A DNA stretch of 64,000 nt from Fen-1058 sp964398185 (GCA_964398185.1 CAYNML010000013.1:24427-88426); one strand, 5' to 3'; positions 7,717-16,510 are shown, counted from the first letter of the stretch. Made by a program: numbers and translations. The notes: a model not told the origin generated them from the letters alone.

Positions 7717-9397
7717 ACTTCAACTCGACTTCGCATCGCACCGTGCCCGCGCGCTGATGCCGCGCTTCAATCTTCAACGTGCCGCCCTGTGGCGCGGCGA
7801 TGACCCACTCGGCCTTCACGCGATCGGGTGTGCCTTCGTCGGTGGACCAGATGAGACTGCGCTTCTGACAACGGCCTTCCAGTTGGCCGCATTCGATCTT
7901 CTTCTCGCCGTTGACGAGCGTGGCGCCTTCAGGCAAAGTCAGTTCCACCTCGATGGGGCGCACGGCCTTGCGATCGAGCGCCTTCTGCGTGACGTTCGTC
8001 GGCAGCCAGCCCGTGTTGCACAACACCAGCCGCACGTGATACACGCCGCCGCCCACCGGCTTCACGTCGAGCGAATGGACTTCCAGCTTCGGCGAGATCA
8101 GCAGGTGAAAGATGGCAAAGTCGGCATGTGGCGCAATTTCTTTCTCCAGCAACTCGACCGGCGGATTACTCCAGCAGTACATGAAGTCCCAGCCGCCCAA
8201 CTCCACCGGCCCCAACTGCGGATGATCGAACGGATACCAATCGACGTAGCCTTTGCGGTTGAGCACTTCGTCGTTCCACTTCAGCAGTTTGAGATCATCT
8301 TCGATCGGATGATCGCGCAGCCACTCGATCAGGTGGTAATCCTTCAAACCGACCTGCTGCTGCGGACTCCAGAACTCGGTCGTCCACGCATACACTCCGA
8401 CATGGTCGTACATCCAGTCGTCCGAGCCGCCGTGAATGACCTGCTTCGGCTCGTACTTGAAATCGTGATAGACCGACCTGGCCGGATAGCCCGTGATCTT
8501 TGTCGCGCGTTCCCCGATGTATTTGTAGGCGCGCAGATCGGCGGTGGGCAGATCATCGTCGGGATGGCCGGAGTACGGGCGCAGGTGCACACCGCTGAAG
8601 GTGTGATAGGCAATGTAGCCTGTGATGTTCGGTCGATCGATCACGGCCTGCACCTCGGCGCGAATCTCCGGCTCGGAGGCGGGATACGGCCCCGCACCGC
8701 GCTGATCGCCTTCCGGCGCCCACTCCATCGGATACTGGCGGTTGAGATCGAGGCCGTGCAGCGACGGCGCTGTTTTGATCGTGACGCCGTCGTAGTTTTG
8801 AATCGTGCCCTCGGTCAGCAGTCGATAGAACTCGCCGCCCGATGCTTCGTCCGGCTCGCGCGGAACGAGCAGGCGCGGATCGGCGGGATAGGGTTTCCAT
8901 GCGCCGTTGGGATCGCGCACGCGCATCAGCAGGATGCGACCATCGCCATCAATGTCCTCTTCGATCAGGCCGTCCTGCTGATCGGTGCGCGGGTAGGGCC
9001 GCACACTCGATCGGATGAACCTGGGCCGATCGGCCAGCGCCAGTTCCGCGCCGTCGGGATTGAGGCGGGGGATAATGTAGAAAGCACGTGTGTCCAGCAC
9101 CCGCGTGACCTTCTCATCGACGCCATATTGCGTGAGCAGTTTGTCGATGAGATGCAGCGCCGCCGTGCAGCCGGTGACCTCAACCGCGTGGATGTTGGCC
9201 TCGACGAAGAGCGCAGGCTTGTCAGTGTCCGGGCCTGTGGCAAAATTGGTGACGGTCGCCAGCCAGATGTCGCGGCCTTCGAACGATTTGCCGATCGAGG
9301 CCAGCTGGAACCGATCGGGGTGTTCACCGGCCCAGGCCTGCAGAATCGCCGTCAGTTCGTCGTATTTGTAGAATTTATCGAAGCGGACAGGGGGCAT
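7715..9397 (-). CDS. M14 family zinc carboxypeptidase
   Basis: 560 residues from the ATG at 9397, preceded by CCGGAG. The zinc motif HAVE is at residues 70-73, the third zinc His is probably H265 (YIAYHTFSG), and the general base is probably E341 (WTTEFW), matching metallocarboxypeptidase A-type active sites. RLNPDGAE (about 111-118) is also conserved. The last 130 residues form a beta-domain, as in other bacterial M14 proteins. No signal peptide is seen, so it may act in the cytoplasm on imported peptides or murein peptides. A 637-codon frame on the opposite strand is an artefact of high GC. Confidence 0.9.
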   Translation of the reverse strand: MPPVRFDKFYKYDELTAILQAWAGEHPDRFQLASIGKSFEGRDIWLATVTNFATGPDTDKPALFVEANIHAVEVTGCTAALHLIDKLLTQYGVDEKVTRVLDTRAFYIIPRLNPDGAELALADRPRFIRSSVRPYPRTDQQDGLIEEDIDGDGRILLMRVRDPNGAWKPYPADPRLLVPREPDEASGGEFYRLLTEGTIQNYDGVTIKTAPSLHGLDLNRQYPMEWAPEGDQRGAGPYPASEPEIRAEVQAVIDRPNITGYIAYHTFSGVHLRPYSGHPDDDLPTADLRAYKYIGERATKITGYPARSVYHDFKYEPKQVIHGGSDDWMYDHVGVYAWTTEFWSPQQQVGLKDYHLIEWLRDHPIEDDLKLLKWNDEVLNRKGYVDWYPFDHPQLGPVELGGWDFMYCWSNPPVELLEKEIAPHADFAIFHLLISPKLEVHSLDVKPVGGGVYHVRLVLCNTGWLPTNVTQKALDRKAVRPIEVELTLPEGATLVNGEKKIECGQLEGRCQKRSLIWSTDEGTPDRVKAEWVIAAPQGGTLKIEARHQRAGTVRCEVELK

Positions 9398-9498
9398 GAT
9401 CGATCTCCGGGAGAGGATGGGAGAGATTGTAACTTGAACGGAAGAATCCGCAACTCCAAGCCACTTGCGTTTCAAATGGAATCAGGTAGACTTTGCGC

Positions 9499-9816
9499 AT
9501 GAAGAAAGTCAGTCAGCCTCGCCGCAAAACTGTGCAAGAAACGCGTACCTCATATCAGGTTACGCCGCGCGCGCGCCGCACCATCAAGTCAGATGTCGCT
9601 GTTCCGGCCAGTTTGCACGAAGTCGCCCAACAGTTGGCGCAGCAGCTCGGCATATCGCTGAGCGATCTCTATACGGCAGCCTTGACCGCGTACATTGCCG
9701 AACAGCGCGAGGCTATCGCGGCTGGTTCACGCCAACCGGGCAGTGCCAGGGGACTGATCGTCATGGCCGATGATTTTGACGCGCCGCTGGCCGATTTTGC
9801 CGAGTATCAGCCATGA
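9499..9816 (+). CDS. Antitoxin of a VapBC-like pair
   Basis: 105 residues from the ATG at 9499; an earlier TTG at 9493 is less likely. The N-terminus is basic. The middle (about 35-70: SLHEVAQQLAQQLGISLSDLYTAAL) resembles a ribbon-helix-helix DNA-binding segment. The acidic C-terminus (DDFDAPLADFAEY) is typical of antitoxins that wrap around a PIN toxin. Its stop overlaps the toxin start in ATGA, so the two are translationally coupled, and such antitoxins usually repress their own promoter. Confidence 0.8.
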   Translation: MKKVSQPRRKTVQETRTSYQVTPRARRTIKSDVAVPASLHEVAQQLAQQLGISLSDLYTAALTAYIAEQREAIAAGSRQPGSARGLIVMADDFDAPLADFAEYQP

Positions 9817-10199
9817 ATCTCCTGCTCGATACGCATACTTTCTTGTGGTTTATCGATGACAATCCCCGGTTAAGTCCTACAGCCCGTGCACTCATCGCAG
9901 ATGCCGACAATCAGATCCAGCTAAGTGTTGCCAGCCTGTGGGAGATGGCGATCAAAATCAGCCTCGGCAAACTGCGCCTGGCACAGCCTTTCGAGGTCCT
10001 GCTACCACAGCAACTCGGCCTGAACCATATCGCTTTGCTCAATATCACCGTCGAGCACGCCGCCGCAGTTGCCACTTTGCCCTTTCACCATTGTGACCCT
10101 TTCGATCGGCTGTTAATCGCGCAAGCCAAGGCGGAAGCCATCCCCATTGTGGGCAGTGACGCGGCGTTTGACGCCTATCCCGTTACGCGGCTGTGGTAG
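9813..10199 (+). CDS. PIN domain toxin (VapC-like ribonuclease)
   Basis: 128 residues. PIN acidic residues are visible: D6 in LLLDTH, E43 in LWEMAIKISLGKL, D94 in CDPFDRLLIAQA and D115 in VGSDAAFDAY. This fits the Sll0205-like branch of PIN proteins, Mg-dependent RNases that usually cut tRNA or rRNA. It overlaps its antitoxin by 4 bp. The rpsO promoter follows about 15 bp after the stop. Confidence 0.88.
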   Translation: MNLLLDTHTFLWFIDDNPRLSPTARALIADADNQIQLSVASLWEMAIKISLGKLRLAQPFEVLLPQQLGLNHIALLNITVEHAAAVATLPFHHCDPFDRLLIAQAKAEAIPIVGSDAAFDAYPVTRLW

Positions 10200-10212
10200 A
10201 AATCCCGGCCGT

Positions 10213-10241
10213 TTGTGACGATCCCCAACTCGTGGTACAAT
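10213..10241 (+). promoter_or_regulatory. Sigma70-type promoter for rpsO-pnp
   Basis: TTGTGA (10213-10218), 17-bp spacer, TACAAT (10236-10241), about 70 bp upstream of the rpsO start. Confidence 0.7.
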
Positions 10242-10315
10242 CCCGTCGCAGTTTGAAATACACGGCGCGGTGCCACAGCCGCTGCGTACGTGATAACTTT
10301 AAGGAGTCAAGCATC

Positions 10316-10582
10316 ATGCTGTCGAAGGACGAGAAAACCAACATCATCACCGAGTATCACACGCACGAGACCGACACCGGTTCGCCGGAAGTGCAGATTG
10401 CGCTGTTGACCACCCGCATCAACCAGCTGACGGAACACCTCAACACGCACAAGCACGATCAGAGTTCACGCCAGGGCCTGCTGCGCCTGGTGGGGCAGCG
10501 CCGCCGCCAACTGGCCTACCTGGCCCGCACCGACCCCAAGCGCTACAAGGAATTACTGGGGCGCCTGGGCCTGCGCAAGTAG
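10316..10582 (+). CDS. rpsO: 30S ribosomal protein S15
   Basis: 88 residues from the ATG at 10316, with AAGGAG 9 bp upstream. Family signatures are complete: TGSPEVQIALLTTRINQLTEHL, HDQSSRQGLLRLVGQRRRQLAYL and the GLRK end. S15 binds 16S rRNA early in assembly of the small-subunit platform. rpsO followed by pnp is a widely conserved pair. A terminator and two repeat elements separate the two genes, so some pnp transcription probably reads through or starts separately. Confidence 0.98.
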   Translation: MLSKDEKTNIITEYHTHETDTGSPEVQIALLTTRINQLTEHLNTHKHDQSSRQGLLRLVGQRRRQLAYLARTDPKRYKELLGRLGLRK

Positions 10583-10616
10583 TTTCAAGCTGGGCAGTAT
10601 CGCATTCGAAACGAAG

Positions 10617-10655
10617 CGAGTAGATGCCGGAGTCTGTCATCTACTCGTTTGTTTT
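10617..10655 (+). terminator. Intrinsic terminator after rpsO
   Basis: CGAGTAGATG (10617-10626) pairs perfectly with CATCTACTCG (10638-10647), followed by TTTGTTTT. Confidence 0.88.
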
Positions 10656-10672
10656 GTAACTCACCTAGCGCC

Positions 10673-10764
10673 GTCATGCCCGCGTGCAGTTGTCGGGCAT
10701 CCATGCCGCAGGGCGATAAATATGGCAGGCTGATGGATTCCCGCCGAAAGCACGCGGGAATGAC
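10673..10764. repeat. Hairpin repeat with GTCATGCCCGCGTGC arms
   Basis: Arms at 10673-10687 and 10750-10764 pair over 15 bp with one mismatch; GGGCATCCA (about 10695) also pairs with TGGATTCCC. This looks like the GTCATTCCCGCG-type intergenic repeat seen in many unrelated bacteria. It lies between rpsO and pnp. Confidence 0.7.
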
Positions 10765-10817
10765 GACAACACATCACTATCACGCGCGTGAGATGGAGAG
10801 CAGGAATTGGAGCGAGT

Positions 10818-10908
10818 AATTAACAATGATCAATGATCAATGATCAATGATCAATGGGCACGGCCCGTTTTTCATTGTTCATTGTTCATTGTTAATTGTT
10901 CATTGTTC
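10818..10908. repeat. Heptamer array CAATGAT / TTCATTG
   Basis: About five CAATGAT units, a GGGCACGGCCCG centre, then about five reversed TTCATTG-type units, so the whole can fold as a long imperfect hairpin upstream of pnp. Confidence 0.8.
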
Positions 10909-10957
10909 TCTCCAGTCCCTGACCTCCAGCGCGCCAAACCTATGGAGGTTTAATCTC

Positions 10958-13198
10958 ATGAAAGAAGCACAACGATTTACGACGACCGTCGGTCGTGACA
11001 CCATCACGATCGAGACCGGCAAGCTGGCCGGTCAAGCCAACGGTGCAGTGACGGTGCGCCTGGGCGACACCATCATCCTGACCACGGCCACCATGGCCCG
11101 CACCCCGCGCGAAGGCATCGACTTTTTCCCGCTGAGCGTGGAATACGAAGAGCGCCTGTACGCCGCGGGCCGCATTCCCGGCTCGTTCTTCCGGCGCGAA
11201 GGCCGCCCCGGCGAAGCCAGCATCCTGATCTGCCGCCTGACCGATCGGCCGCTGCGCCCGCTGTTCCCCGCCGATTTCCGCAACGACGTGCAGGTGGTCA
11301 TCACCTCGCTGTCATCCGACGGTGAGCATCAGATCGACATCCTCGCCATCAACGGCGCGTCGGCGGCGCTGACCATCAGCGACATCCCGTTTTACGGACC
11401 GGTCGGCGCGGTGCGCGTGGGCTACATCAACGGCGAACTGGTGATCAATCCCACCGCGACCGAGATGGACAACAGCACCCTCGATCTGCGCATTGCCGGG
11501 ACCAGGGACGCCATCCTCATGGTCGAGTGCGGCGCGAACGAGATTCCCGAAGCCCTGATGGTGGAAGCGCTGGACTTCGGTCACAAGGCGCTGCAGCCGA
11601 TGATCGATCTGCAAGAACAGATGCGTGCCGCGCTGGGCAAGCCCAAGAACGAGACGTATCCCAAGTTCATCGTGCCGGAAGAGAAGATCGCCGCCGTGCG
11701 CGAGCAAGTGGGCGTCCGTCTCACCGACATCTTCGAAAAGGGCGGCATGAAGGCTGATGTCTATGGTGCGCTCGACAGGCTGCAAGACGAAGTGGTCGAG
11801 GCGTTGAAAGAAACGGTCGATGCCAAGACGATCGGCGCAGTCATCCATGATCTGGAAGCCGAAGTCGTGCGGTCGCGCATTCTCGATCGGGGTCTGCGCC
11901 CCGACGGCCGCAGCCTGACGCAAATCCGCCCGCTGGATGCCGAAGTCGATCTCAGCCCGCGCGCGCATGGATCGGGTTTGTTCACGCGCGGCGAGACGCA
12001 GGTGTTGAGCATCGCCACGCTGGGCACGCTGAAGGACAAGCAGGAGTTGGACGGCCTCGACGTCGACGACTACAAGCGCTATCTGCACCACTACAATTTC
12101 CCGCCGTACTCGACGGGTGAAGCCAAGCCCATGCGCGGCTCGTCGCGCCGCGAGATCGGTCACGGCGCCCTGGCCGAGCGCGCGTTGATCCCGGTGCTGC
12201 CCACCGAGCAGGAATTCCCTTACACCATTCGCGTCGTCAGCGAAGTCATGTCGTCCAACGGCTCCACCTCGATGGCGTCCGTGTGCGGCTCCACGCTCGC
12301 GCTGATGGATGCGGGCGTGCCGATCAAAGCGCCGGTGGCTGGCATCGCGATGGGCTTGATCAGCGATGGCAGCCGCTTCGCCATCCTCACCGACATCCAG
12401 GGCATGGAAGATCATCTGGGCGATATGGACTTCAAGGTCGCCGGAACGTCCGAGGGCATCACCGCGCTGCAGATGGATATCAAGATCAAGGGTCTCTCCA
12501 AGGCGATCATGGAACAGGCTCTGGCGCAGGCCCATGAAGCGCGTATGACGATCCTGGACGTGATCAAGAGCGCCATCGCCGAGCCGCGCCCCGAGTTGAA
12601 GGAACACGCGCCGCGCATCACCACGGTACACATCAACCCCGAGAAGATCGGCGCGCTCATCGGCCCCGGCGGCAAGAACGTGCGCGGCATTCAGGATGAG
12701 ACCGGCGCCATCATCGACATTCACGAAGACGGCACGGTGTACATCGCCGCCACCAACGGCGCCAGCGCTGAAGCCGCGCGCGCGCGCGTCGAAGGTCTGA
12801 CCGACAGCGTGGAGATCGGCAAGATCTACACCGGCAAGGTCGTGCGCATCACCGACTTCGGCGCGTTCGTCGAGATCATGCCCGGCACCGACGGCATGGT
12901 GCACATCAGCCAGCTGGCCGATTATCGCGCCCCCACCGTCGAGTCGGTCGTAAAGCTCGGCGACGAAGTCATGGTCATGGTCACCGACGTCGACGCGGGC
13001 GGCAAGATTCGCCTGAGCCGGCGCGCAGTGCTGGAAGGCCTGACGGTCGAACAGGCGCGCGAAATGGACAAGCCCAAGTCGGGCGGCGGCGATCGAGGTC
13101 GCTCCGGCGGCGGTGATCGCCGTGGCGGCGGCGGTGGCGATCGGCGCGGCGGTGGTGATCGCCGCAGCAGCGGTGGCAATCGCGGCGGCAGTCGCTAA
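10958..13198 (+). CDS. pnp: Polyribonucleotide nucleotidyltransferase (PNPase)
   Basis: 746 residues from the ATG at 10958, with GGAGG 10 bp upstream. Two RNase PH domains (about 5-230 and 300-540) flank an all-helical linker. A KH domain follows (about 550-610, with GALIGPGGKNVRGIQ) and an S1 domain (about 622-692, GKVVRITDFGAFVEI). The enzyme degrades RNA 3' to 5' with phosphate in the degradosome. The last 40 residues are an added Gly/Arg-rich tail (RRGGG and DRRGG repeats), like RGG RNA-binding tails. Gene position after rpsO is standard. Confidence 0.98.
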   Translation: MKEAQRFTTTVGRDTITIETGKLAGQANGAVTVRLGDTIILTTATMARTPREGIDFFPLSVEYEERLYAAGRIPGSFFRREGRPGEASILICRLTDRPLRPLFPADFRNDVQVVITSLSSDGEHQIDILAINGASAALTISDIPFYGPVGAVRVGYINGELVINPTATEMDNSTLDLRIAGTRDAILMVECGANEIPEALMVEALDFGHKALQPMIDLQEQMRAALGKPKNETYPKFIVPEEKIAAVREQVGVRLTDIFEKGGMKADVYGALDRLQDEVVEALKETVDAKTIGAVIHDLEAEVVRSRILDRGLRPDGRSLTQIRPLDAEVDLSPRAHGSGLFTRGETQVLSIATLGTLKDKQELDGLDVDDYKRYLHHYNFPPYSTGEAKPMRGSSRREIGHGALAERALIPVLPTEQEFPYTIRVVSEVMSSNGSTSMASVCGSTLALMDAGVPIKAPVAGIAMGLISDGSRFAILTDIQGMEDHLGDMDFKVAGTSEGITALQMDIKIKGLSKAIMEQALAQAHEARMTILDVIKSAIAEPRPELKEHAPRITTVHINPEKIGALIGPGGKNVRGIQDETGAIIDIHEDGTVYIAATNGASAEAARARVEGLTDSVEIGKIYTGKVVRITDFGAFVEIMPGTDGMVHISQLADYRAPTVESVVKLGDEVMVMVTDVDAGGKIRLSRRAVLEGLTVEQAREMDKPKSGGGDRGRSGGGDRRGGGGGDRRGGGDRRSSGGNRGGSR

Positions 13199-13215
13199 AA
13201 TCAAACAGTAACTTG

Positions 13216-13252
13216 AACCTCCCAGCCGGTGTAAGCCCGCTGGGAGGTTTTT
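13216..13252 (+). terminator. Intrinsic terminator after pnp
   Basis: AACCTCCCAGC (13216-13226) and GCTGGGAGGTT (13239-13249) form a perfect 11-bp stem followed by a T-run. Confidence 0.9.
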
Positions 13253-13273
13253 CGTTCATGGTAAACTTGGCGC

Positions 13274-14359
13274 ATGACGGCTTCTTCACCGCCGTGGTCC
13301 ATGACCACCAAACGGCTCATCGCTATTCTGCTGCTCGCGCTCCTGGTCTTCGTGCTGTTCCGCTTTCCGACGATGGTGCGCGCCCTGCTGCTGGGCGGTC
13401 TGCTCGCCTACCTGCTCAGCCCGGTGGCCGAGCGGTTGATCAGGCGCTTCAAGTGGAAGCGCTGGATCGGCGCACTGTTCGTGCACGGCCTGGCGCTGGT
13501 CGTCCTGCTGCTGGCGACGGCGATCCTGATCCCGGCCAGCCTCAACGCCGCGCGCGATTTCAAGATCGATTTCACGCAGATTCAAAGCACCGTTGAGGAT
13601 TTGCTCGCCAACCCGATTGTGCTCGGCGGCCAGACGATCGATCTCTCAGCGGCCTTGCAGCGCCTCAATGAAAACTTGAGCGGCCTGCTGCAGCCGCTGC
13701 TGGCCAGCGCCGTCGATGTGCTGGTCGATCTGGCGCAGGGTGTGATCACGCTGGCGTTGACCTTCGTGATTTCGTTCTATCTGCTGAAGGACGCGCCGCG
13801 CATCAATGCCGCGCTGGAAAACCTGATTCCGACAGAGTATCGCGGCGACTTCGTCCGACTCCGATCGCGCATCGCGCAGACCTGGCAGGCTTTCTTTCGC
13901 GGGCAGCTGGTGCTGTGTGTGGTGATGGGCGTGGTCGTCGGCGTGTCGATGCGCCTGCTGGGCGTGCGCAACTCGCTATTGATCGGCTTCCTGTTCGGCG
14001 TGCTGGAAGTGGTGCCCAACTTCGGCCCCATCATCGCCTCGATCCCCACGCTGGCGATTGCGTTCTTCACCGGCTCGACGTGGCTGCCGGTGGATAATCT
14101 CGTCTTCACGGCGATCGTGCTGGTGGTATTGGTCGCCTTGCAGCAAATCGAAAACATCGTGCTGGTGCCCCGCATCATGGGCCATCACTTGAAGCTGCAT
14201 CCGGTCGTGGTCTTGCTGGGCGCATTGGCCGGCGCCAGCTTTGCCGGCGTGCTGGGCATCCTGCTCGCCGCGCCGATGATCGCCACCGCGCGCATTCTCG
14301 GCCAGTACGTGTATGGCAAACTGTTTGATCTGGAACCTTTCCCGGCTGAAGCGCTATGA
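13274..14359 (+). CDS. AI-2E family transporter (PerM/YdiK-like)
   Basis: 361 residues; an ATG at 13301 is an alternative start, and neither has a clear ribosome site. Several transmembrane helices are visible: two N-terminal, one near 75, and a C-terminal block with the family segments LFGVLEVVPNFGPIIASIP and QQIENIVLVPRIMGHHLKLHP. A soluble stretch (about 95-150) lies between them. Members have been linked to autoinducer-2 export or Na+/Li+-H+ antiport; substrate here is unknown. The next gene overlaps by 4 bp (ATGA), so they are co-translated. Confidence 0.9.
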   Translation: MTASSPPWSMTTKRLIAILLLALLVFVLFRFPTMVRALLLGGLLAYLLSPVAERLIRRFKWKRWIGALFVHGLALVVLLLATAILIPASLNAARDFKIDFTQIQSTVEDLLANPIVLGGQTIDLSAALQRLNENLSGLLQPLLASAVDVLVDLAQGVITLALTFVISFYLLKDAPRINAALENLIPTEYRGDFVRLRSRIAQTWQAFFRGQLVLCVVMGVVVGVSMRLLGVRNSLLIGFLFGVLEVVPNFGPIIASIPTLAIAFFTGSTWLPVDNLVFTAIVLVVLVALQQIENIVLVPRIMGHHLKLHPVVVLLGALAGASFAGVLGILLAAPMIATARILGQYVYGKLFDLEPFPAEAL

Positions 14360-15264
14360 CTCCAAGCAATCTTTCTTTCCGACCGGTTCTACCCGCCGAC
14401 AAAGATCGCGTCATCGCGTTCACGTTCAACACGTGGGGCGCTGACGAAGACGACTACATCAAGGATGTGTTCGACGAGTGGGTGTCCGATCCGCGCGGCG
14501 AGTTTACGGCCGCCGTGATCGCTGATCAAGCCGTCGGCATTGCCAAGCTCACCGACATGGGCGATGCCGAGTGGTGGCTGGAGGGTCTGCGCATCGATCC
14601 GGCTTATCGGCGTCGGGGCATCGCCAGCGAGTTCAATCGCTATCATGTTGCATTGGCCCGGCGGTTAGGCGGCAAGATCATGCGTTACATGACGGGCGGT
14701 GGCAACGTCGGCAGTCAGACCATCGGCGCGCGAGCAGGCTTTCAGCACATCATCACATACGCCGCGCATCTGGCCGAAGCAGCGAGCGAATTTCCCCTTC
14801 CAATCTTGCTGACCCTAGACGACGTTCCCGCGCTCGCTCGTTGGATCGACTCGCCGTTGATGCATCATCTGCACGGGGTCTATCGCAACGCGTGGATCGC
14901 CAAGACGCTGACCGAAGCCGAACTGCGCCGCGCCGTCGAAGCGAATCTGGTGTACGGCCTGAAGGATGCTAGCGGCCAGGTCGCGGCCTGGGCTTTGTTG
15001 CGCCCGATCGAATACGACGACGACAGCGAAGACAGCGAGCAGCATCGCCTGCGCGTCGATCACTTCGACGGCGAACCGAGCGCCGTGACCGAACTCGCCC
15101 GGCGGATCCGCGCGCTGGCGGCTTTACGCCATCGATCCGAAATCAGCGCCGGCATCTGCGATTATGCGCCGTTGGTGCAGGCGGTCGTTGAAGCAGGTTA
15201 TACCGTGAATCCAGATAAGTTCAGCCTGTGGGTGTTGGAATTGCGATTAACGAGTAACCAGTGA
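14356..15264 (+). CDS. GNAT family N-acetyltransferase
   Basis: 302 residues. The acetyl-CoA site is in the first half: LRIDPAYRRRGIASEFNRY (about 77-95) is motif A (R/Q-x-x-G-x-G/A). The second half, about 150 residues, looks like a further degenerate GNAT-type fold, giving a two-lobed protein. The substrate is unknown. It is translationally coupled to the AI-2E transporter. The last residues (RLTSNQ) and the stop are encoded by the start of a heptamer repeat, so the natural C-terminus has probably been altered by it. Confidence 0.8.
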   Translation: MTPSNLSFRPVLPADKDRVIAFTFNTWGADEDDYIKDVFDEWVSDPRGEFTAAVIADQAVGIAKLTDMGDAEWWLEGLRIDPAYRRRGIASEFNRYHVALARRLGGKIMRYMTGGGNVGSQTIGARAGFQHIITYAAHLAEAASEFPLPILLTLDDVPALARWIDSPLMHHLHGVYRNAWIAKTLTEAELRRAVEANLVYGLKDASGQVAAWALLRPIEYDDDSEDSEQHRLRVDHFDGEPSAVTELARRIRALAALRHRSEISAGICDYAPLVQAVVEAGYTVNPDKFSLWVLELRLTSNQ

Positions 15265-15273
15265 CGAGTAAGA
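15245..15273. repeat. Heptamer array (AACGAGT type) at a gene end
   Basis: Words AACGAGT, AACCAGT, GACGAGT cover the last codons and stop of the GNAT gene. Confidence 0.7.
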
Positions 15274-15276
15274 AAA

Positions 15277-15567
15277 ATGCCGGCCTCAACAACGCCTCAG
15301 CAAATCGACGCTGAACGCGAGCAGCGCGTGGCTTCGCGCGATCGCGTCGATTATTCATACGCCGTTTTCTGGATGAAGCATGCTCGCTTGTGGGACGCGG
15401 CTAAACGCGAAACTGTGGCGCGGCATGTGGCGGATTTGCTCGCCTCCGCCGACTTCGACGCCAATTTCTATCAGCGCACCTACACACTGGCCGAGGTCGA
15501 TGACGCGCATTCCGGCGCCAGTTTCCTCGCGCTGCAGAAAGTGTTGGAAGCATTACGTGATGCGTAA
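15277..15567 (+). CDS. Small hypothetical protein
   Basis: 96 residues, start ATG at 15277, 12 bp after the GNAT stop with only repeat sequence between. The protein is charged and mainly helical (IDAEREQRVASRDRVDYSYAVFWMKHARLW; ETVARHVADLLASADFDANFY), with no signal peptide or membrane helix. No family recognised. Its last codons (GATGCGTAA) are part of a heptamer repeat. Base composition matches its neighbours and there is no competing frame, so it is probably real. Confidence 0.6.
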   Translation: MPASTTPQQIDAEREQRVASRDRVDYSYAVFWMKHARLWDAAKRETVARHVADLLASADFDANFYQRTYTLAEVDDAHSGASFLALQKVLEALRDA

Positions 15568-15627
15568 ATCGTGAAACGCAAGAATGCTGTTACGTTTTAC
15601 GCTTTACGCTTTACGTTTTACGTTTCA
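15556..15627. repeat. Heptamer array (TTTACGC type)
   Basis: GATGCGT and GAAACGC words, then TTTACGC, TTTACGC, TTTACGT, TTTACGT in opposite sense, so the element can fold back. It supplies the stop of the preceding gene and the leader of the AAC(3)-like gene. Confidence 0.8.
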
Positions 15628-15636
15628 GAGATCGCC

Positions 15637-16446
15637 ATGACTGAACTCGACACCATTCAAAGCATTCCGACTCCCCGCACGCGCGATTCCCTCGCCGCCG
15701 ATCTGCGCGCGCTCGGCTTGCAGGCCGGCCTGGTCGTGATCGTCCATTCGTCGCTGAGCTCGATCGGGTGGGTGAGCGGCGGTTCGGTGGCGGTGGTGCA
15801 GGCCCTGCTGGACGTGATCACGCCCGACGGCACGTTGATCATGCCCGCGCACTCCGGCGACTACTCCGATCCGTCGCACTGGCAGCATCCGCCCGTGCCC
15901 GCAGCGTGGTGGCCCATCATCCGCGAGACGATGCCCGCTTTCGATCCGCGCGTCACGCCCACGCGCGGCATGGGCCGCATCGCCGAAACGTTCCGCACGT
16001 GGCCGGGCGCGCTCCGCAGTGCGCACCCGCAGGACTCCTTCGCCGCATGGGGCCGCCATGCCGAATTCATCACGGCGAATCATGCGCTTGAAAACGGGCT
16101 GGGGGATCAGTCGCCTCTAGCGCGCATCTACGATCTCGACGGGCACGTGCTGCTGCTTGGCGTCCCGCACGCCAACAACACCTCGTTCCACCTCGGCGAA
16201 ACTCGCGCGCCCGGCGGCAAAATGATCGAGCAGGGCGCGCCGATCATGGAGCATGGTCAGCGCGTATGGAAGGCCTTCACGACGCTGGATGTGGACTCAG
16301 ACTGTTTCGATGATCTGGGTACTGACTTCGAAAGATTGCATCCGGTGAAGATCGGATTGGTGGGGTCGGCGACGGCGCGCCTGTTTTCACAGCGAGCGGC
16401 GGTGGATTTTGCACAAGAGTGGATAACGGAGAGACGAGCAAGCTAA
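15637..16446 (+). CDS. AAC(3)-like aminoglycoside N-acetyltransferase family protein
   Basis: 269 residues from the ATG at 15637; upstream codons lie in the repeat. Family signatures: VIVHSSLSSIGWVSGGSVAVVQAL (about 33-57), TLIMPAHSGDYSDP (about 67-80), the ESFAAWG-like DSFAAWG (about 138) and LLLGVPHANNTSFHLGE (about 180-196). Members move acetyl from acetyl-CoA to a 3-amino group of aminoglycosides, but many chromosomal relatives, such as YokD/FrbF-like proteins, have other roles, so resistance should not be assumed. It is followed by a strong terminator. Confidence 0.85.
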   Translation: MTELDTIQSIPTPRTRDSLAADLRALGLQAGLVVIVHSSLSSIGWVSGGSVAVVQALLDVITPDGTLIMPAHSGDYSDPSHWQHPPVPAAWWPIIRETMPAFDPRVTPTRGMGRIAETFRTWPGALRSAHPQDSFAAWGRHAEFITANHALENGLGDQSPLARIYDLDGHVLLLGVPHANNTSFHLGETRAPGGKMIEQGAPIMEHGQRVWKAFTTLDVDSDCFDDLGTDFERLHPVKIGLVGSATARLFSQRAAVDFAQEWITERRAS

Positions 16447-16456
16447 CCAGAGAGTA

Positions 16457-16510
16457 CACGGAGGACACAGAGACCGCTGGAACAGCTCCGTGATCTCTGT
16501 GTCCTCCGTG
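16457..16510. terminator. Perfect 17-bp hairpin between convergent genes
   Basis: CACGGAGGACACAGAGA (16457-16473) pairs exactly with TCTCTGTGTCCTCCGTG (16494-16510). No T-run follows on the plus strand. It resembles the CACGGAGGACACGGAG-type dispersed repeat known from several phyla and could end transcription on both sides. Confidence 0.65.

Noticed and set aside
7589..9502. A 637-codon open frame antisense to the M14 peptidase
   Set aside because: Basic, Arg/Ala/His-rich product with no domain; the minus-strand frame has intact zinc and catalytic motifs. Long antisense frames are expected at this GC content.
10818..10908. Heptamer arrays as a CRISPR array
   Set aside because: Words are only 7 bp with no unique spacers of 30 bp and no cas genes.
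11312..13204. A 630-codon frame antisense to pnp
   Set aside because: Complete PNPase lies on the other strand; the antisense product (Asp/Ala/His-rich) matches no family.
15637..16446. Calling the AAC(3)-like gene an antibiotic resistance gene
   Set aside because: Family match is good but many chromosomal members do not act on aminoglycosides; no mobile context is present.
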